Positions 45,255-55,162 of a stretch of 64,000 nt of DNA are shown piece after piece. Position 1 is the stretch's first letter, and the number at the start of each line of letters is the position of its first letter. The notes below the pieces were generated by a model. That model was not told the origin of the DNA, did no database searches, and worked only from the letters and a program-made list of their open reading frames with translations. The DNA comes from Gloeothece verrucosa PCC 7822. Its GTDB lineage: Bacteria; Cyanobacteriota; Cyanobacteriia; Cyanobacteriales; Microcystaceae. Position numbers and translations under genes: made by a program. The stretch lies in the NCBI RefSeq assembly GCF_000147335.1, contig NC_014501.1, forward strand, positions 2,602,300-2,666,299, in the 5' to 3' direction.

Positions 45255-46709
45255 TTAGTTGTTCGGTATCCCAATGGGCACAAAATCATAACCATAAGAC
45301 GAACGATTTCCGGGTTCAACTCGTACTAGCTGAACCGGTTGGTTACGATCCCCGGAGGGTAAAAAGCGAATCTTTGTCCCTGCACCCTCTGCTGAAAAAC
45401 CCCGAGTGGCTAGGGTTTCTTGTATTCCCTTGCGAGTCGGGTTAACGCTCATGGCCGCGATCAAAGCTTTAGCCGCATCATAACTCATGGCTGTGCGCCA
45501 GTTCACATCTGCGCCCCATAATTTGCCAGACTCTAGAGTAAACTTGGCCGCTTTGTGGGCTAAGATCTGCCAGGGCACTGCAATAACCATTCCTTCTGCA
45601 TTTTTGCCTCCCAGTTGTAAAATTTCTGGTTTATAAGCACTATCTCCGCCTAATAGAGCTAATTGACCTTGATTAACTTGAATAACCCACAGTGCTTGCT
45701 TAAGGGTTTCTGTATTCATGGCTAACATTAAAACTTCTGCGCCTTGTTGCTTGGCGATTTTGACGGCTTCTGTTGCATTAAAATTGGCTTCGACGAAATC
45801 AATTTCAGCCACGATTTCTCCGCCATCTCCATAGACAGCAGAGGTAAAAACATCTTTGAGGGATTTACTGTAGCTACTTTGGGAGTTAAAAAAAACTGCC
45901 GCTTTTTGTTTTTTGAGGGTTTCGAGCATATATTTAGCTAATGCTTCGCCGGCAAAGCGATCACTTGGTACTGTCCTAAAAATATAGGGACCGATTCCTG
46001 ATATTTCTGTACTGGTGCTAGTGGGAGAAATCATCACTAACCCTTGAGGTTGATAAACTTCTTTAGCGGCGGCAATGGTTGTACTACTGCCAAAATGACC
46101 GATAACAGCGATTATTTCTGGCGTTTTAGCCCATTCTTCAGCAAGCTTTTGAGCAATTTCTGAATTATTATCATCGTTAGCTATGAGGACTTTTAAAGGT
46201 ATGCTTTTGATGCCGCCAGTGGTGTTAATTTCTGCTTGAGCTTGTGCCACTCCTCGCAAGATTTCTTGCGCCGCATTGACATCAGTGCCTATGGGAACCG
46301 CTACGGCGACGGTATAGGCTTTTTTATCGCCTATTCTAGCATTATTTAAATAGATGAGGGCTTCAGGGTCATTTTTTTGGCTCTTTAAAGATGTTTCTAA
46401 AGATTGAATGGCGATGGGATAATTTTGAGCCGCAAAGGCTGTTGCTGCTGTTTCTTTGTCTGTATTTTTTAGGGTTGGGATTAATAGTTTATCTCCAAAA
46501 CTGAAGCGGCTAAAAATAGAATTTTCAGAGGGAGATGGTGGTAAAGAACTTGCTCCCGTGTTAGAAGAAGTGATTGACACTGAATTAGGATTGTTTTGAT
46601 TCAGATTTTTGATCAATATTGGTATGAGCCAGACTAATCCTAGCCCTACCAAACACAGGGTAATTACTAATGCGAGAATTAAAATTAGATTGTCATTTTT
46701 TTGAGACAT
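45255..46709 (-). CDS. ABC-type branched-chain amino acid binding protein, membrane-anchored
   Basis: A 484-residue protein: N-terminal membrane helix (about 8-31), a short tetratricopeptide-like stretch (FAAQNYPIAIQSLETSL, LIYLNNARIG), then a periplasmic-binding type 1 domain (TYTVAVAVPIG-like segment, GHFGSSTTIAAAKEVYQ, GLVMISPTST). No transporter subunits are adjacent. The membrane anchor and helical stretch suggest a sensor or accessory role as much as uptake. Confidence 0.82.
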   Translation of the reverse strand: MSQKNDNLILILALVITLCLVGLGLVWLIPILIKNLNQNNPNSVSITSSNTGASSLPPSPSENSIFSRFSFGDKLLIPTLKNTDKETAATAFAAQNYPIAIQSLETSLKSQKNDPEALIYLNNARIGDKKAYTVAVAVPIGTDVNAAQEILRGVAQAQAEINTTGGIKSIPLKVLIANDDNNSEIAQKLAEEWAKTPEIIAVIGHFGSSTTIAAAKEVYQPQGLVMISPTSTSTEISGIGPYIFRTVPSDRFAGEALAKYMLETLKKQKAAVFFNSQSSYSKSLKDVFTSAVYGDGGEIVAEIDFVEANFNATEAVKIAKQQGAEVLMLAMNTETLKQALWVIQVNQGQLALLGGDSAYKPEILQLGGKNAEGMVIAVPWQILAHKAAKFTLESGKLWGADVNWRTAMSYDAAKALIAAMSVNPTRKGIQETLATRGFSAEGAGTKIRFLPSGDRNQPVQLVRVEPGNRSSYGYDFVPIGIPNN

Positions 46710-46733
46710 TATTTTAATTCAATCCAGGAAATT

Positions 46734-48125
46734 TTATCTAGAAAGAAGTTGATAAATCAAACGGAATAATGAGGTTATAGCTACAGCCACTAGGGTCATA
46801 AAGCCAGCAATAATTAACACAGTTGGGGTAGGCAAATTATTTCTTAAAAAAGGCAGTGCGACAATTAAAACAGCAGTAATAACAGCAATAATAGGTAAAT
46901 CTTTTCCTTCAATGATCCGACGGGACTGAAGAAAAATCAGGCCACCCAGTAACATTAACCCTAAAATCATACCACCAGTGGATAATAAGCTATTAAAAGC
47001 AATCACTAATAAAGAACCCTCAAAGCCGCTAAAAGCCGCGCCGCCTAAAATTTCTAATAGAGAAAACTGTCTGCGTGGAGTGGGTGAAGGGGTAGGAGGG
47101 GGAGAGGGTTGAGGTGAAGGGGGAGTAGGGGGTTGAGGTTGAATAGTGGTGGTTTCAAGTGCTTTGAGGACATCAGAGGCGCTTTGGTAGCGATCTCTGG
47201 GAGTAGGTAGCAGCATTCGCTCAAAAACGGCGGCTAACTGCTCGCTAATTTGGGGAACATGAGAGCGCCAATTCCAACAATCGTTGTAGGAATCATATAA
47301 CTCATGGGCCGGTTTACCGCTCAGTAACATCAAACAAGTCACCGCCAAAGCATATAAATCAGTTGATGGATAAACCTCTGCGCCTTTCATTTGTTCGGGG
47401 GGAGCAAATCCCATCGAATAAATTCCTGTCGAACCACTGGGTTGTTGAGTATTAGCAGATGCCGCACCGACAGCTACTTGTTTTACCGCTCCAAAATCGA
47501 GTAAATATAATCGCCCCGACAAGCGATCACGCATAATATTTGAGGGTTTAATATCCCGATGAATTGACGGATGGTCAGGATTTTCATGGACAAATTGAAG
47601 AACTTTGAGCATTTTTTTGAGGACATAAAGCACCTCTTTTTCCGAAAAAGCTCCTTTTTCTTCTAATTCTTGCTCTAAATTTTTGCCATCAATGTATTCT
47701 TGAACGATATAAAAAAACTGTTCCTCTTTGTTTTCTAAACGATTAGGAACAATCAAAGGGAAAAAGGCATATAATTCAGGAATTTGCTCATGTCGTCGTC
47801 CCAGGGTATCGAGAACCATTGCTTCTCTTTCAAACAAATCCAGTGCTTTTTTTAAGGCCTGTTCCGATAAGTCGGCTGAAGGTTGAAATTGTTTAACGAC
47901 ACATTGCCGTAGACTGGGAGTGTAGCGATCGCAGGCCAGAAAAGCCGCACCGAAACCGCCTCTTCCGAGTAAGCGAAAAGGCATATAGTGGCCGCCTAAA
48001 ATGAGTGGCATTCCACAGCTAGTACAATATTTTTGCTGAGTGCTGGTTAAGATAGATTTATCATCGAGTTCAGGAAAAATATTTAGAGGCCGAGGACAAC
48101 CTGGACGAGTACATAGAATTTCCAT
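46734..48125 (-). CDS. Ser/Thr protein kinase with N-terminal zinc ribbon and C-terminal membrane helices
   Basis: A 463-residue kinase. It has a zinc-ribbon-like start (CTRPGCPRPLN and YCTSCGMPL), glycine loop LLGRGGFGAAFL, catalytic HRDIKPSN, DFG (LLDFGAVKQ), a Pro-rich linker (about 335-365) and four hydrophobic segments to the C-terminus. This is the usual cyanobacterial SpkB/SpkF-type layout. Its substrates are unknown. It lies 24 bases upstream of the binding-protein gene, on the same strand. Confidence 0.92.
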   Translation of the reverse strand: MEILCTRPGCPRPLNIFPELDDKSILTSTQQKYCTSCGMPLILGGHYMPFRLLGRGGFGAAFLACDRYTPSLRQCVVKQFQPSADLSEQALKKALDLFEREAMVLDTLGRRHEQIPELYAFFPLIVPNRLENKEEQFFYIVQEYIDGKNLEQELEEKGAFSEKEVLYVLKKMLKVLQFVHENPDHPSIHRDIKPSNIMRDRLSGRLYLLDFGAVKQVAVGAASANTQQPSGSTGIYSMGFAPPEQMKGAEVYPSTDLYALAVTCLMLLSGKPAHELYDSYNDCWNWRSHVPQISEQLAAVFERMLLPTPRDRYQSASDVLKALETTTIQPQPPTPPSPQPSPPPTPSPTPRRQFSLLEILGGAAFSGFEGSLLVIAFNSLLSTGGMILGLMLLGGLIFLQSRRIIEGKDLPIIAVITAVLIVALPFLRNNLPTPTVLIIAGFMTLVAVAITSLFRLIYQLLSR

Positions 48126-48263
48126 GGTTCGATTATTTAGGGCTTAGGGATTCATTGTTGAAAGCCTTCTCCGTTTTGATTGTAACCTTACTTCTTGGTA
48201 AACATCAGTAAGTCAACAGGAAAAATTCGATAACTAATCTGCGCTCAGGAGTTGGTTCGTTTA

Positions 48264-49274
48264 CTAAAGTAAGGAACTATTGAGTGGACTGGCACTAATG
48301 TCCTTGGCGCGATTACTATTACCTGATAAAAACTCCATATCTAAATGATCTGGATAAGTGGAGAACTGAGGTAATATTTCTTTGATCAATGCTTCTGCGG
48401 CTTTGGAACGATAGCGGTTAGGGTTAATTACCACGCTCAGAGTCCGAGTCACTTCTATATCTTTAATGTGGGCCCGGTGAAGAACGCCCATTTGTAATTC
48501 TTTTTCGATGGCAGTTACTGATACAAAAGCCACTCCTAATCCTGACTGAACAGCATTTTTAATCGCTTCAATTGAGTTTAATTCCATTTCTATTTTTAAA
48601 CGTTTTGTGTCTATATCATAACGGGTCAAAACTTTATCAATGACTTTCCTAATAGTTGATTGAGAATCAAGAGTAATAAATTGAAGCTTATATAAATCGT
48701 CTTTTTGAATCATTTCTAATCGAGATAAAGGATGAGAAGTTGGCATAATTAGTGCCAATTCATCGTCAGCATAGGGAATGATTTTGAGAGTTTCTTGTAA
48801 TTCGGGAGGAACTTCACCGCCAATAATGGCTAGGTCTACTTGTCCATTAGCAACTCCCCAAGAAGTGCGGCGAGTGGAGTGAACTTGGAGTTGAACAGAA
48901 ACATCAGGATATTTTTGTCGAAATAAACCTATCATGCGAGGCAGTAAATAGGTTCCGGTGGTTTGAGAAGCACCGACAATTAATGTTCCTCCTTGAAGAT
49001 TTTGTAGGTCTTCAATCGCTCGGCAAGTTTCTTGACAAAGTGTAATAATTTTTTCGCCATAGCTTAGAAGAAGATAGCCGGCTTGAGTTAATTGAGCTTT
49101 GCGTCCTCCGCGATCAAAAAGAGGAACATTCAGTTGTTTTTCTAAATTTTGTACCTGTAGACTCACGGCCGGTTGAGAGACAAACAAGGTATCGGCGGCT
49201 CGTTTAAAACTTCCCTCAGCAGCGATTGCTTTTAGAATTCGGAGTTGATCTAAAGTAAAAGGAATGTCAGACAT
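48264..49274 (-). CDS. rbcR: LysR-type regulator, RbcR family
   Basis: A 336-residue LysR regulator: HTH at residues 6-65 ([40 protein letters not shown]), a substrate-binding domain with [14 protein letters not shown], and GLGVAFVS. Sequence features match RbcR/Ycf30, the activator of rbcLS in cyanobacteria and red-lineage plastids. Distinguishing it from CmpR or NdhR is by overall resemblance, not by a decisive residue. Confidence 0.85.
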   Translation of the reverse strand: MSDIPFTLDQLRILKAIAAEGSFKRAADTLFVSQPAVSLQVQNLEKQLNVPLFDRGGRKAQLTQAGYLLLSYGEKIITLCQETCRAIEDLQNLQGGTLIVGASQTTGTYLLPRMIGLFRQKYPDVSVQLQVHSTRRTSWGVANGQVDLAIIGGEVPPELQETLKIIPYADDELALIMPTSHPLSRLEMIQKDDLYKLQFITLDSQSTIRKVIDKVLTRYDIDTKRLKIEMELNSIEAIKNAVQSGLGVAFVSVTAIEKELQMGVLHRAHIKDIEVTRTLSVVINPNRYRSKAAEALIKEILPQFSTYPDHLDMEFLSGNSNRAKDISASPLNSSLL

Positions 49275-49513
49275 AGTTTTTTAATGCCACAAGTGTAAGG
49301 AGTCAGATGATGAACACTTCTAATGAGGAAGATGTTAATTAGACAGAAAATCCTCAGACTAAGAAGTGGTTTTGACTGATCCTGAATTGACAGTAGCATA
49401 ATAAGGGGATCACTTTGACGCTCGTGGGCGCTGAGGCGATGGGATTGTTCAACTGTTTCGATAATTGTTTTACGATGGTGAAGGCTTACCTATGTGCTTA
49501 TTGATTTGATTTT

Positions 49514-50227
49514 ATGGAAAGTGATTCGTTGTTAACATCTAGTCATTGGATCATGTTGGCAATGTTGTTAGGGTTTGCGATCGCTCACAGTGGTTTAGCG
49601 GCCTTACGTTCTTGGGGAGAAACAAAAATTGGAGCAAGACTCTATCGCGTTTTGTTTGCTTTAGTTAGCCTGCCTTTAGCGGCGGCTTTGATTATCTATT
49701 TTATCAGTCATCGCTATGATGGGGTGGTTTTGTGGCAGGTTCAAGGCATAGCTGGTATTAAAGAGACTGTTTGGCTGCTTTCGGCGATTTCTTTTATTTT
49801 TCTCTACCCTGCTACTTTTAATCTTCTTGAAATTGCGGCTATCCAAAAGCCCCAAGTGCATTTGTATGAAACAGGAATCATTCGTATTAGCCGCCATCCT
49901 CAAATGGTGGGACAAGTGATATGGTGTATTGCTCATACTCTTTGGATAGGGACAAGTTTTACTTTGGTGACTTCCCTAGGACTAATTGCTCATCATCTGT
50001 TTGCAGTTTGGCACGGGGATCATCGTCTCGAACAACGTTATGGGGAAGCTTTTCGGGCGGTTAAAGAGCGAACGAGCGTAATTCCTTTTTTAGCGGTGTT
50101 GGATGGTCGTCAAACCCTTAAATGGGAAGAGTTTGTGCGTCCGGCTTATTTGGGGGTTTTAGGGTTTGTGGTGTTGCTGTGGTGGGGACATCCTTGGTTA
50201 AGTCAGTCATTAGTCATTAGTCGTTAG
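49514..50227 (+). CDS. NnrU-family protein, possible 15-cis-zeta-carotene isomerase
   Basis: A 237-residue protein with about six membrane helices. NnrU landmarks: AIAHSGLAALRSWGE, GIIRISRHPQMVGQVIW and LFAVWHGDHRLEQRYGE. In plants and cyanobacteria this family includes Z-ISO, a haem-dependent isomerase of carotenoid synthesis; candidate haem-binding His residues lie in these motifs. It is divergent from rbcR. The C-terminal SQSLVISR and the stop are encoded by the heptamer repeat, so the original end has probably been replaced. Confidence 0.78.
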   Translation: MESDSLLTSSHWIMLAMLLGFAIAHSGLAALRSWGETKIGARLYRVLFALVSLPLAAALIIYFISHRYDGVVLWQVQGIAGIKETVWLLSAISFIFLYPATFNLLEIAAIQKPQVHLYETGIIRISRHPQMVGQVIWCIAHTLWIGTSFTLVTSLGLIAHHLFAVWHGDHRLEQRYGEAFRAVKERTSVIPFLAVLDGRQTLKWEEFVRPAYLGVLGFVVLLWWGHPWLSQSLVISR

Positions 50228-50279
50228 TCATTAGTCATTAGTCAAGAGTCATTAGTCATCAGTCATTAGTCGTTAGTTA
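50202..50279. repeat. Heptamer repeat tract supplying the NnrU stop codon
   Basis: About ten near-copies of gtcatta with variants (gtcgtta, gtcaaga, gtcatca). The NnrU stop (50225-50227) lies inside it. Confidence 0.9.
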
Positions 50280-50378
50280 TTGGCCCCTTACTTCCTAATA
50301 AGATGATCCCACCTGATCCTAATTGGTGTAGCATAATGCCATGCCTAATATTAAACGCTGATAAAATACTCCTGGATC

Positions 50379-50720
50379 ATGATGCTATCGGTCAACGAGA
50401 AAAATTTTTCAAAAATCGTTTTAGAATCTCCTTGTCCCGTCTTAGTCAATTTTTGGGCCCCTTGGTGTGGTTTATGTCGCTTAGTCGTGCCAAATTTACT
50501 CCAATTTCAATCAGAATGGGGCGGAGATTTGACATTAGTCAGTATTAATGCAGATGACAATCTCAGATTGGCTAATGCTTATCGTCTTCGCAATTTGCCC
50601 ACCCTGATTTTATTTGATCAAGGTTTGCCTATTCAACGAATAGAAGGTTTTCACGGAAGAGAAGAGTTTAAACGTTCTTTAAAAGGATTGATGGTTGACT
50701 ACTCTTTACAATCTGCTTAA
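50379..50720 (+). CDS. Thioredoxin-family protein with CGLC active site
   Basis: A 113-residue thioredoxin: VLVNFWAPWCGLCRLVVPNL, with cis-Pro in LRNLPTLILFDQG. The active site is CGLC rather than CGPC, which should shift its redox potential. Length is right for a soluble thioredoxin. An out-of-frame longer ORF at 50303 is a shadow. It stands between the repeat tract and the convergent plsC. Confidence 0.9.
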   Translation: MMLSVNEKNFSKIVLESPCPVLVNFWAPWCGLCRLVVPNLLQFQSEWGGDLTLVSINADDNLRLANAYRLRNLPTLILFDQGLPIQRIEGFHGREEFKRSLKGLMVDYSLQSA

Positions 50721-50727
50721 AAAGTGT

Positions 50728-51381
50728 TTATCCGCGTAACCCGTGCATTTCATTGATCAGGTTGGTACATTTGTCGGTTACTGCCTGTAAACCATCTCGT
50801 TGAGTTGAACGGGGTGGCTCAATTAAATCCCCTATTCGAACGATAACCCGACTAGGACGGGGCATAGGCGAACCTTTGTGTAAGATTTTTTCAGTTCCTA
50901 TTAAACTCACCGGCAATAAAGGAACTTGTGCTTGGGCAGCAATCATGGCTGCTCCGAGTTTAGGATTATTAATGCGACCATCAGGGGTGCGCGTACCTTC
51001 TAAAAAAATTCCCACCGCCCACCCATGAGCTAAAGCTTTTCGGGCTGCGCGGAAAGCACTCAGGTCTCCTGATCCCCGTTTGATCGGATAGGCTCCGTAT
51101 AATTCAATCAAGGGTTTCAATAAAGGGATTTGAAATAATTCTTCTTTGGCCATATAGGCTACAGGACGGCCTACTGCACTCGAGAGAATGGGAGGATCAA
51201 AATAACTGGCATGGTTGCTGACAATGATTAGAGGACCTTTTGAGGGGACTTTTTCGGCTCCATAAATCCGCCCACGAAAGTAGATGTGCAGCGCTGGGCT
51301 AATAATAGACCATTTGGCGAGATTATATAAAAATAGACTAGATAGGGGTTCTCGACTTTTTTGTTGATGCTTATTCGTCAT
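50728..51381 (-). CDS. plsC: 1-acyl-sn-glycerol-3-phosphate acyltransferase
   Basis: A 217-residue acyltransferase of phosphatidic acid synthesis. The catalytic block is NHASYFDPP (NH-x4-D-type), followed by FLEGTRTPDG and LLPVSLIGTEKI. The N-terminal hydrophobic helix anchors it to the membrane. It is divergent from the thioesterase gene; the starts are only about 20 bases apart. Confidence 0.93.
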   Translation of the reverse strand: MTNKHQQKSREPLSSLFLYNLAKWSIISPALHIYFRGRIYGAEKVPSKGPLIIVSNHASYFDPPILSSAVGRPVAYMAKEELFQIPLLKPLIELYGAYPIKRGSGDLSAFRAARKALAHGWAVGIFLEGTRTPDGRINNPKLGAAMIAAQAQVPLLPVSLIGTEKILHKGSPMPRPSRVIVRIGDLIEPPRSTQRDGLQAVTDKCTNLINEMHGLRG

Positions 51382-51407
51382 CGTTGGTTATGAGTTTTCG
51401 GGGGATT

Positions 51408-51833
51408 ATGACCTATTATCGTACTATTCGTCTAGCGGATACAGATGCAGCCGGTGTTGTTTATTTTGCTGCGGCTTTGTCTATTTGTCATGAAGCTTAC
51501 GAAGCTTCCTTGGAACAATCTTACATTAATATGAGGACGTTTTTTAGCGATCCTAATGTGGCAATTCCTATTGTTTATGGCGAGATCAAATTTTTTGCCC
51601 CTCTGTATTCTGGAGATCAGCTAGAAATTAATCTTTTCCCTAAACAGTTAACTGATAGCGAATTCGAGATAAAATACGAGCTTGTCAAGGTGGCCCCAAA
51701 CGCTGAAAAGGTCGCCCTAGCACAGACTCGTCATGTTTGTATCCATCCAAACCCTAGACGGAGAAGCCCCCTTCCTGATTTAATGGTACAGTGGCTTGAT
51801 CATTGTGCCACCCCTGAAGCAGTAGACATATAG
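51408..51833 (+). CDS. 1,4-dihydroxy-2-naphthoyl-CoA thioesterase (hotdog fold)
   Basis: A protein of about 141 residues. YYRTIRLADTDAAGVVYFA with the catalytic Asp and ICHEAYEASL match the 4-hydroxybenzoyl-CoA thioesterase family and specifically the cyanobacterial phylloquinone-pathway DHNA-CoA hydrolase (slr0204 type). I prefer the ATG at 51408 because the family begins here; the frame opens at 51384. It supplies phylloquinone for photosystem I. Confidence 0.85.
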   Translation: MTYYRTIRLADTDAAGVVYFAAALSICHEAYEASLEQSYINMRTFFSDPNVAIPIVYGEIKFFAPLYSGDQLEINLFPKQLTDSEFEIKYELVKVAPNAEKVALAQTRHVCIHPNPRRRSPLPDLMVQWLDHCATPEAVDI

Positions 51834-51880
51834 GCACTAGCTTTCACAAAAATTTCTAGTTCGATAGTGATAGAAAGTGA

Positions 51881-52276
<396 letters not shown>

Positions 52277-52342
52277 GGTGTGATCACTCTTACTCAGTAG
52301 CCGGTAACTTGTTACTGGCTATTGAGGCTTCTGTTTTGATGA

Positions 52343-52918
52343 CTAAGCTGATAAACGTTGTTGTTCGTGTTGCCCTTCGGCGATTTCTTCGATTAATTTA
52401 CGGTTGAATGCAGGAATATCATCAGGTTTGCGACTGCTGACTAAGCCTTGGTCTACTACGACTTCTTGATCTACCCAGTTGGCTCCCGCATTTCTAAGAT
52501 CGGTTTTTAGGGAAGGCCATGAGGTAACGGTACGTCCTCGAATGACATCGGCTTCGATTAATGTCCACAGTCCATGACAAATAGCGGCGACGGGTTTACC
52601 GGCTTCAAAAAATGACTTGACGAATTGAACGGCTTTTTCTTGTGTGCGAAGTAGATCCGGGTTAGCAACGCCGCCAGGTAACAATAAGGCATCATAGTTA
52701 CTGGGATCAGCTTCATCTAATACCACATCTACGGGAAATTCTTCGCCTTTATCAAAATGATTCCAACCTTGGACTTTATCGCCTTTGGGTGAGATTAAAT
52801 GTGTCTGTGCCCCGACTTCTTCTAAGGCTTGTCTGGGTTGGGTCATTTCTACTTGTTCAAAGCCTTCTGCTACTAGAATAGCGACTTTTTTATCTTGCAA
52901 TTGTTGAGTCATATCCAT
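52343..52918 (-). CDS. DJ-1/PfpI-family protein
   Basis: A protein of about 191 residues. KKVAILVAEGFEQVEMTQP opens the fold, LLLPGGVANPD follows, and the nucleophile Cys lies in AICHGLWTL. The family holds proteases, glyoxalases and stress proteins. Start chosen at MDMTQQLQ (52918); the frame extends to 52975. Convergent with glnB. Confidence 0.9.
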   Translation of the reverse strand: MDMTQQLQDKKVAILVAEGFEQVEMTQPRQALEEVGAQTHLISPKGDKVQGWNHFDKGEEFPVDVVLDEADPSNYDALLLPGGVANPDLLRTQEKAVQFVKSFFEAGKPVAAICHGLWTLIEADVIRGRTVTSWPSLKTDLRNAGANWVDQEVVVDQGLVSSRKPDDIPAFNRKLIEEIAEGQHEQQRLSA

Positions 52919-53240
52919 TTTTTTCTTAATGGTTTTTGGGTTTATTGAGTTGTCTATATTTATGATTTCCTGCAACCGAGCAAGCTAAATCTGTCAAGAG
53001 GGTTAATTAAGTTTTGTGGCTGTGTGTTTTTTTCTGACTAATGATAGAACAAAGACTAAGGATTAGGAGATAAGTAAGCAGACTCAATAATGTAGAGTCT
53101 GCTAAATTTATTAGAAACCTTACAGAGCGAGGATGTACTAAAATTTTTGCTAAGTAAGAAGGCTAAGGAAGTATTTTTATTTTTAGTAGAGTTAGCTAAG
53201 ATAGAACCGAATTCATCGGTATTGCTTGATAGAAACTAAT

Positions 53241-53915
53241 TTAAGTTTGATCATGATCTTGTTTCTTAAAAAATTTACTTTTGGATGCACTAGCAAACGC
53301 AATCCCAATTGCTAATGCTAATGTTGTTGAGGGTTCAGGAACACTTACAGGAACAACACTAACATCATCAATATATCCACCTAAGCCATCAGACGGCTGT
53401 AGTCCCTGGCTTCTGAATTCTAGACGAGTAGTCGTTCCCTTAGCTTGTAGACTAAAGTTATAAACATTCCAATTAGTCTTAGAAAGAAGAGTCCCATTAG
53501 CATTTAGCTTAGTAACAAGATTACCGCCCCAATAGACATCAACTGAATTATTCAATACTGTGGGTCGTGCTGAATAAGCAAATGATAAATTGTAAATACT
53601 TCCAATAGATGTTGTAATATCTTGATAAATGTTTGTTGTCCCATTGCTATCTAGCTCTAAAAATTGGTTTCCTTCAAAAGGAGAACCTGCAACATTATTT
53701 TGAAGTTCAATTCCACTTCCACTAGAAATGCTACTACGAGTCCATCCAGGAACACTATTACTAATAATAAAAGTTCCAGGATTTATTGCTGGTTGCTCAA
53801 AACCACTATTAATAACTAAGTTAGCAGCTTGAGCTTGAGAACTAGAGAATAAAACATTTAATGCTAACAAGCTAGAAGTAACAGCAACTAACTTAAAAAT
53901 GCGATTATTTTTCAT
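53241..53915 (-). CDS. PEP-CTERM sorted, secreted protein
   Basis: A 224-residue protein with an N-terminal signal peptide (ending near SQAQA-AN), a beta-sandwich domain (LVINSGFEQPAINPG, FEGNQFLELDSNG, DDVSVVPV) of the DUF642/galactose-binding type, and a C-terminal PEP-CTERM tail (VPEPSTTLALAIGIAFA, then basic residues). The tail targets an exosortase and the cell surface. A 12-base tandem repeat lies upstream. Confidence 0.9.
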   Translation of the reverse strand: MKNNRIFKLVAVTSSLLALNVLFSSSQAQAANLVINSGFEQPAINPGTFIISNSVPGWTRSSISSGSGIELQNNVAGSPFEGNQFLELDSNGTTNIYQDITTSIGSIYNLSFAYSARPTVLNNSVDVYWGGNLVTKLNANGTLLSKTNWNVYNFSLQAKGTTTRLEFRSQGLQPSDGLGGYIDDVSVVPVSVPEPSTTLALAIGIAFASASKSKFFKKQDHDQT

Positions 53916-53962
53916 TGTTTTTAGTCAAAATAACAACTATTAATACAAATTAAATCATAGTC

Positions 53963-53998
53963 ATGTATAAGTTAATGTATAATTTAATGTATAAGTTA
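53963..53998. repeat. Three tandem 12-base repeats
   Basis: Unit atgtataagtta occurs at 53963, 53975 (with one change) and 53987, in the promoter region between the PEP-CTERM gene and the antitoxin-like gene. Confidence 0.85.
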
Positions 53999-54041
53999 AT
54001 AACAATTTATAAACTTATCGTTAAACTCGTCCTGAAGAAAT

Positions 54042-54233
54042 ATGACTGAATTACTTCGCCGCGCTATTGCAGAAATTGAAAAACTTCCCGATGATCAGCA
54101 AAATGCTATCGCAACTCGTCTTTTAGCTGAACTTAAAGATGAGCAAGTCTGGGAAACTCGCTTTAAAGCAACGACTGATGAACAGTGGAACCGACTAGCT
54201 GCAATGGTAAGGCAAGATTCAGAGTTAGAGTGA
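54042..54233 (+). CDS. Antitoxin-like small protein without a toxin
   Basis: A 63-residue helical protein: LRRAIAEIEKLPDDQQNAIA, LLAELKDEQVWETRF, DEQWNRLAAMVRQ. It resembles small cyanobacterial antitoxins normally followed by a toxin gene, but here the next gene is the convergent rsmA, whose 3' end overlaps it by 9 bases. It may be a lone antitoxin. Confidence 0.75.
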   Translation: MTELLRRAIAEIEKLPDDQQNAIATRLLAELKDEQVWETRFKATTDEQWNRLAAMVRQDSELE

Positions 54234-55064
54234 TAGGTCATGATTAGTATTGATCGTTAACTGATTACTCAACTCTATCCACTGTTCTAAACTCAATTCT
54301 TCAGCACGACATTGAGGATTAATTTCTAATTTTTCTAATAATTCTGTTAAGCGCTCAAGCTCAATAATTCCTTTTAAATTATTGTGTAACATTTTGCGTC
54401 GATTGGCAAACCCTAATTTCACCAAAGTATCTAACTGTCGGGGATTATTGGCTGGACGCGCTACCCGTTGCGGACGCAGACGAACCACAGCAGAATCCAC
54501 TTTTGGAGGAGGATAAAAAGCCCGGGCTGGCACTTCACAAATCCATTCACAAGCGGCTAAATATTGTACTCTGATGGATAATGCACTATAAGCTTTTGTT
54601 CCGGGTTTAGCGGTTAATCTTTCGGCGACTTCCTTTTGCATCAGCAAGACAATTAATTCATATTTCTGATGGCCCGGTTCGGAAATCGTTCCTAATAAAT
54701 ACTCTAAAATTGGCCCTGTAATATTATAGGGAATATTAGCCACAACTTTATTAAAAGGAGTAAATTTAGGAAAAGGAGCCAGTTCAGTGGTTAAATCTAA
54801 AGATAAAATATCGCCTTGTAGCAAGAGAAAATTGTCTAATTGCCCTAAACTTTTTACCAATTTTTTACACAAATCCCGATCAATTTCAACGGCTACTACA
54901 GATTCTACTTCAGGTAAAAGACGACGGGTTAAAATCCCTGTACCTGGACCAATTTCCAGAAGGCGATCAGTATTTTTAAGTTGGGCGGCTTGTATAATTT
55001 CAGAGAGTGCCTGTTCACTACGCAACCAGTGTTGAGCAAAACGTTTACGGGGTCTATTGTTCAT
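54225..55064 (-). CDS. rsmA: 16S rRNA dimethyladenosine transferase
   Basis: A 279-residue enzyme that dimethylates A1518 and A1519 of 16S rRNA using SAM. Motifs: RKRFAQHWLRSEQ, LEIGPGTGILTRRLL, VVANIPYNITGPIL (NIPY catalytic), and KVDSAVVRL. Length typical. Confidence 0.95.
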   Translation of the reverse strand: MNNRPRKRFAQHWLRSEQALSEIIQAAQLKNTDRLLEIGPGTGILTRRLLPEVESVVAVEIDRDLCKKLVKSLGQLDNFLLLQGDILSLDLTTELAPFPKFTPFNKVVANIPYNITGPILEYLLGTISEPGHQKYELIVLLMQKEVAERLTAKPGTKAYSALSIRVQYLAACEWICEVPARAFYPPPKVDSAVVRLRPQRVARPANNPRQLDTLVKLGFANRRKMLHNNLKGIIELERLTELLEKLEINPQCRAEELSLEQWIELSNQLTINTNHDLSL

Positions 55065-55162
55065 TGTGCAAAAAATCTACCGAAAAGCATAGAGTTAAAA
55101 CAGAGTTAACCTAACAAAGTGATAATACAGTTAAGATTAACAGTTCTCAAGAGATAATTAAG

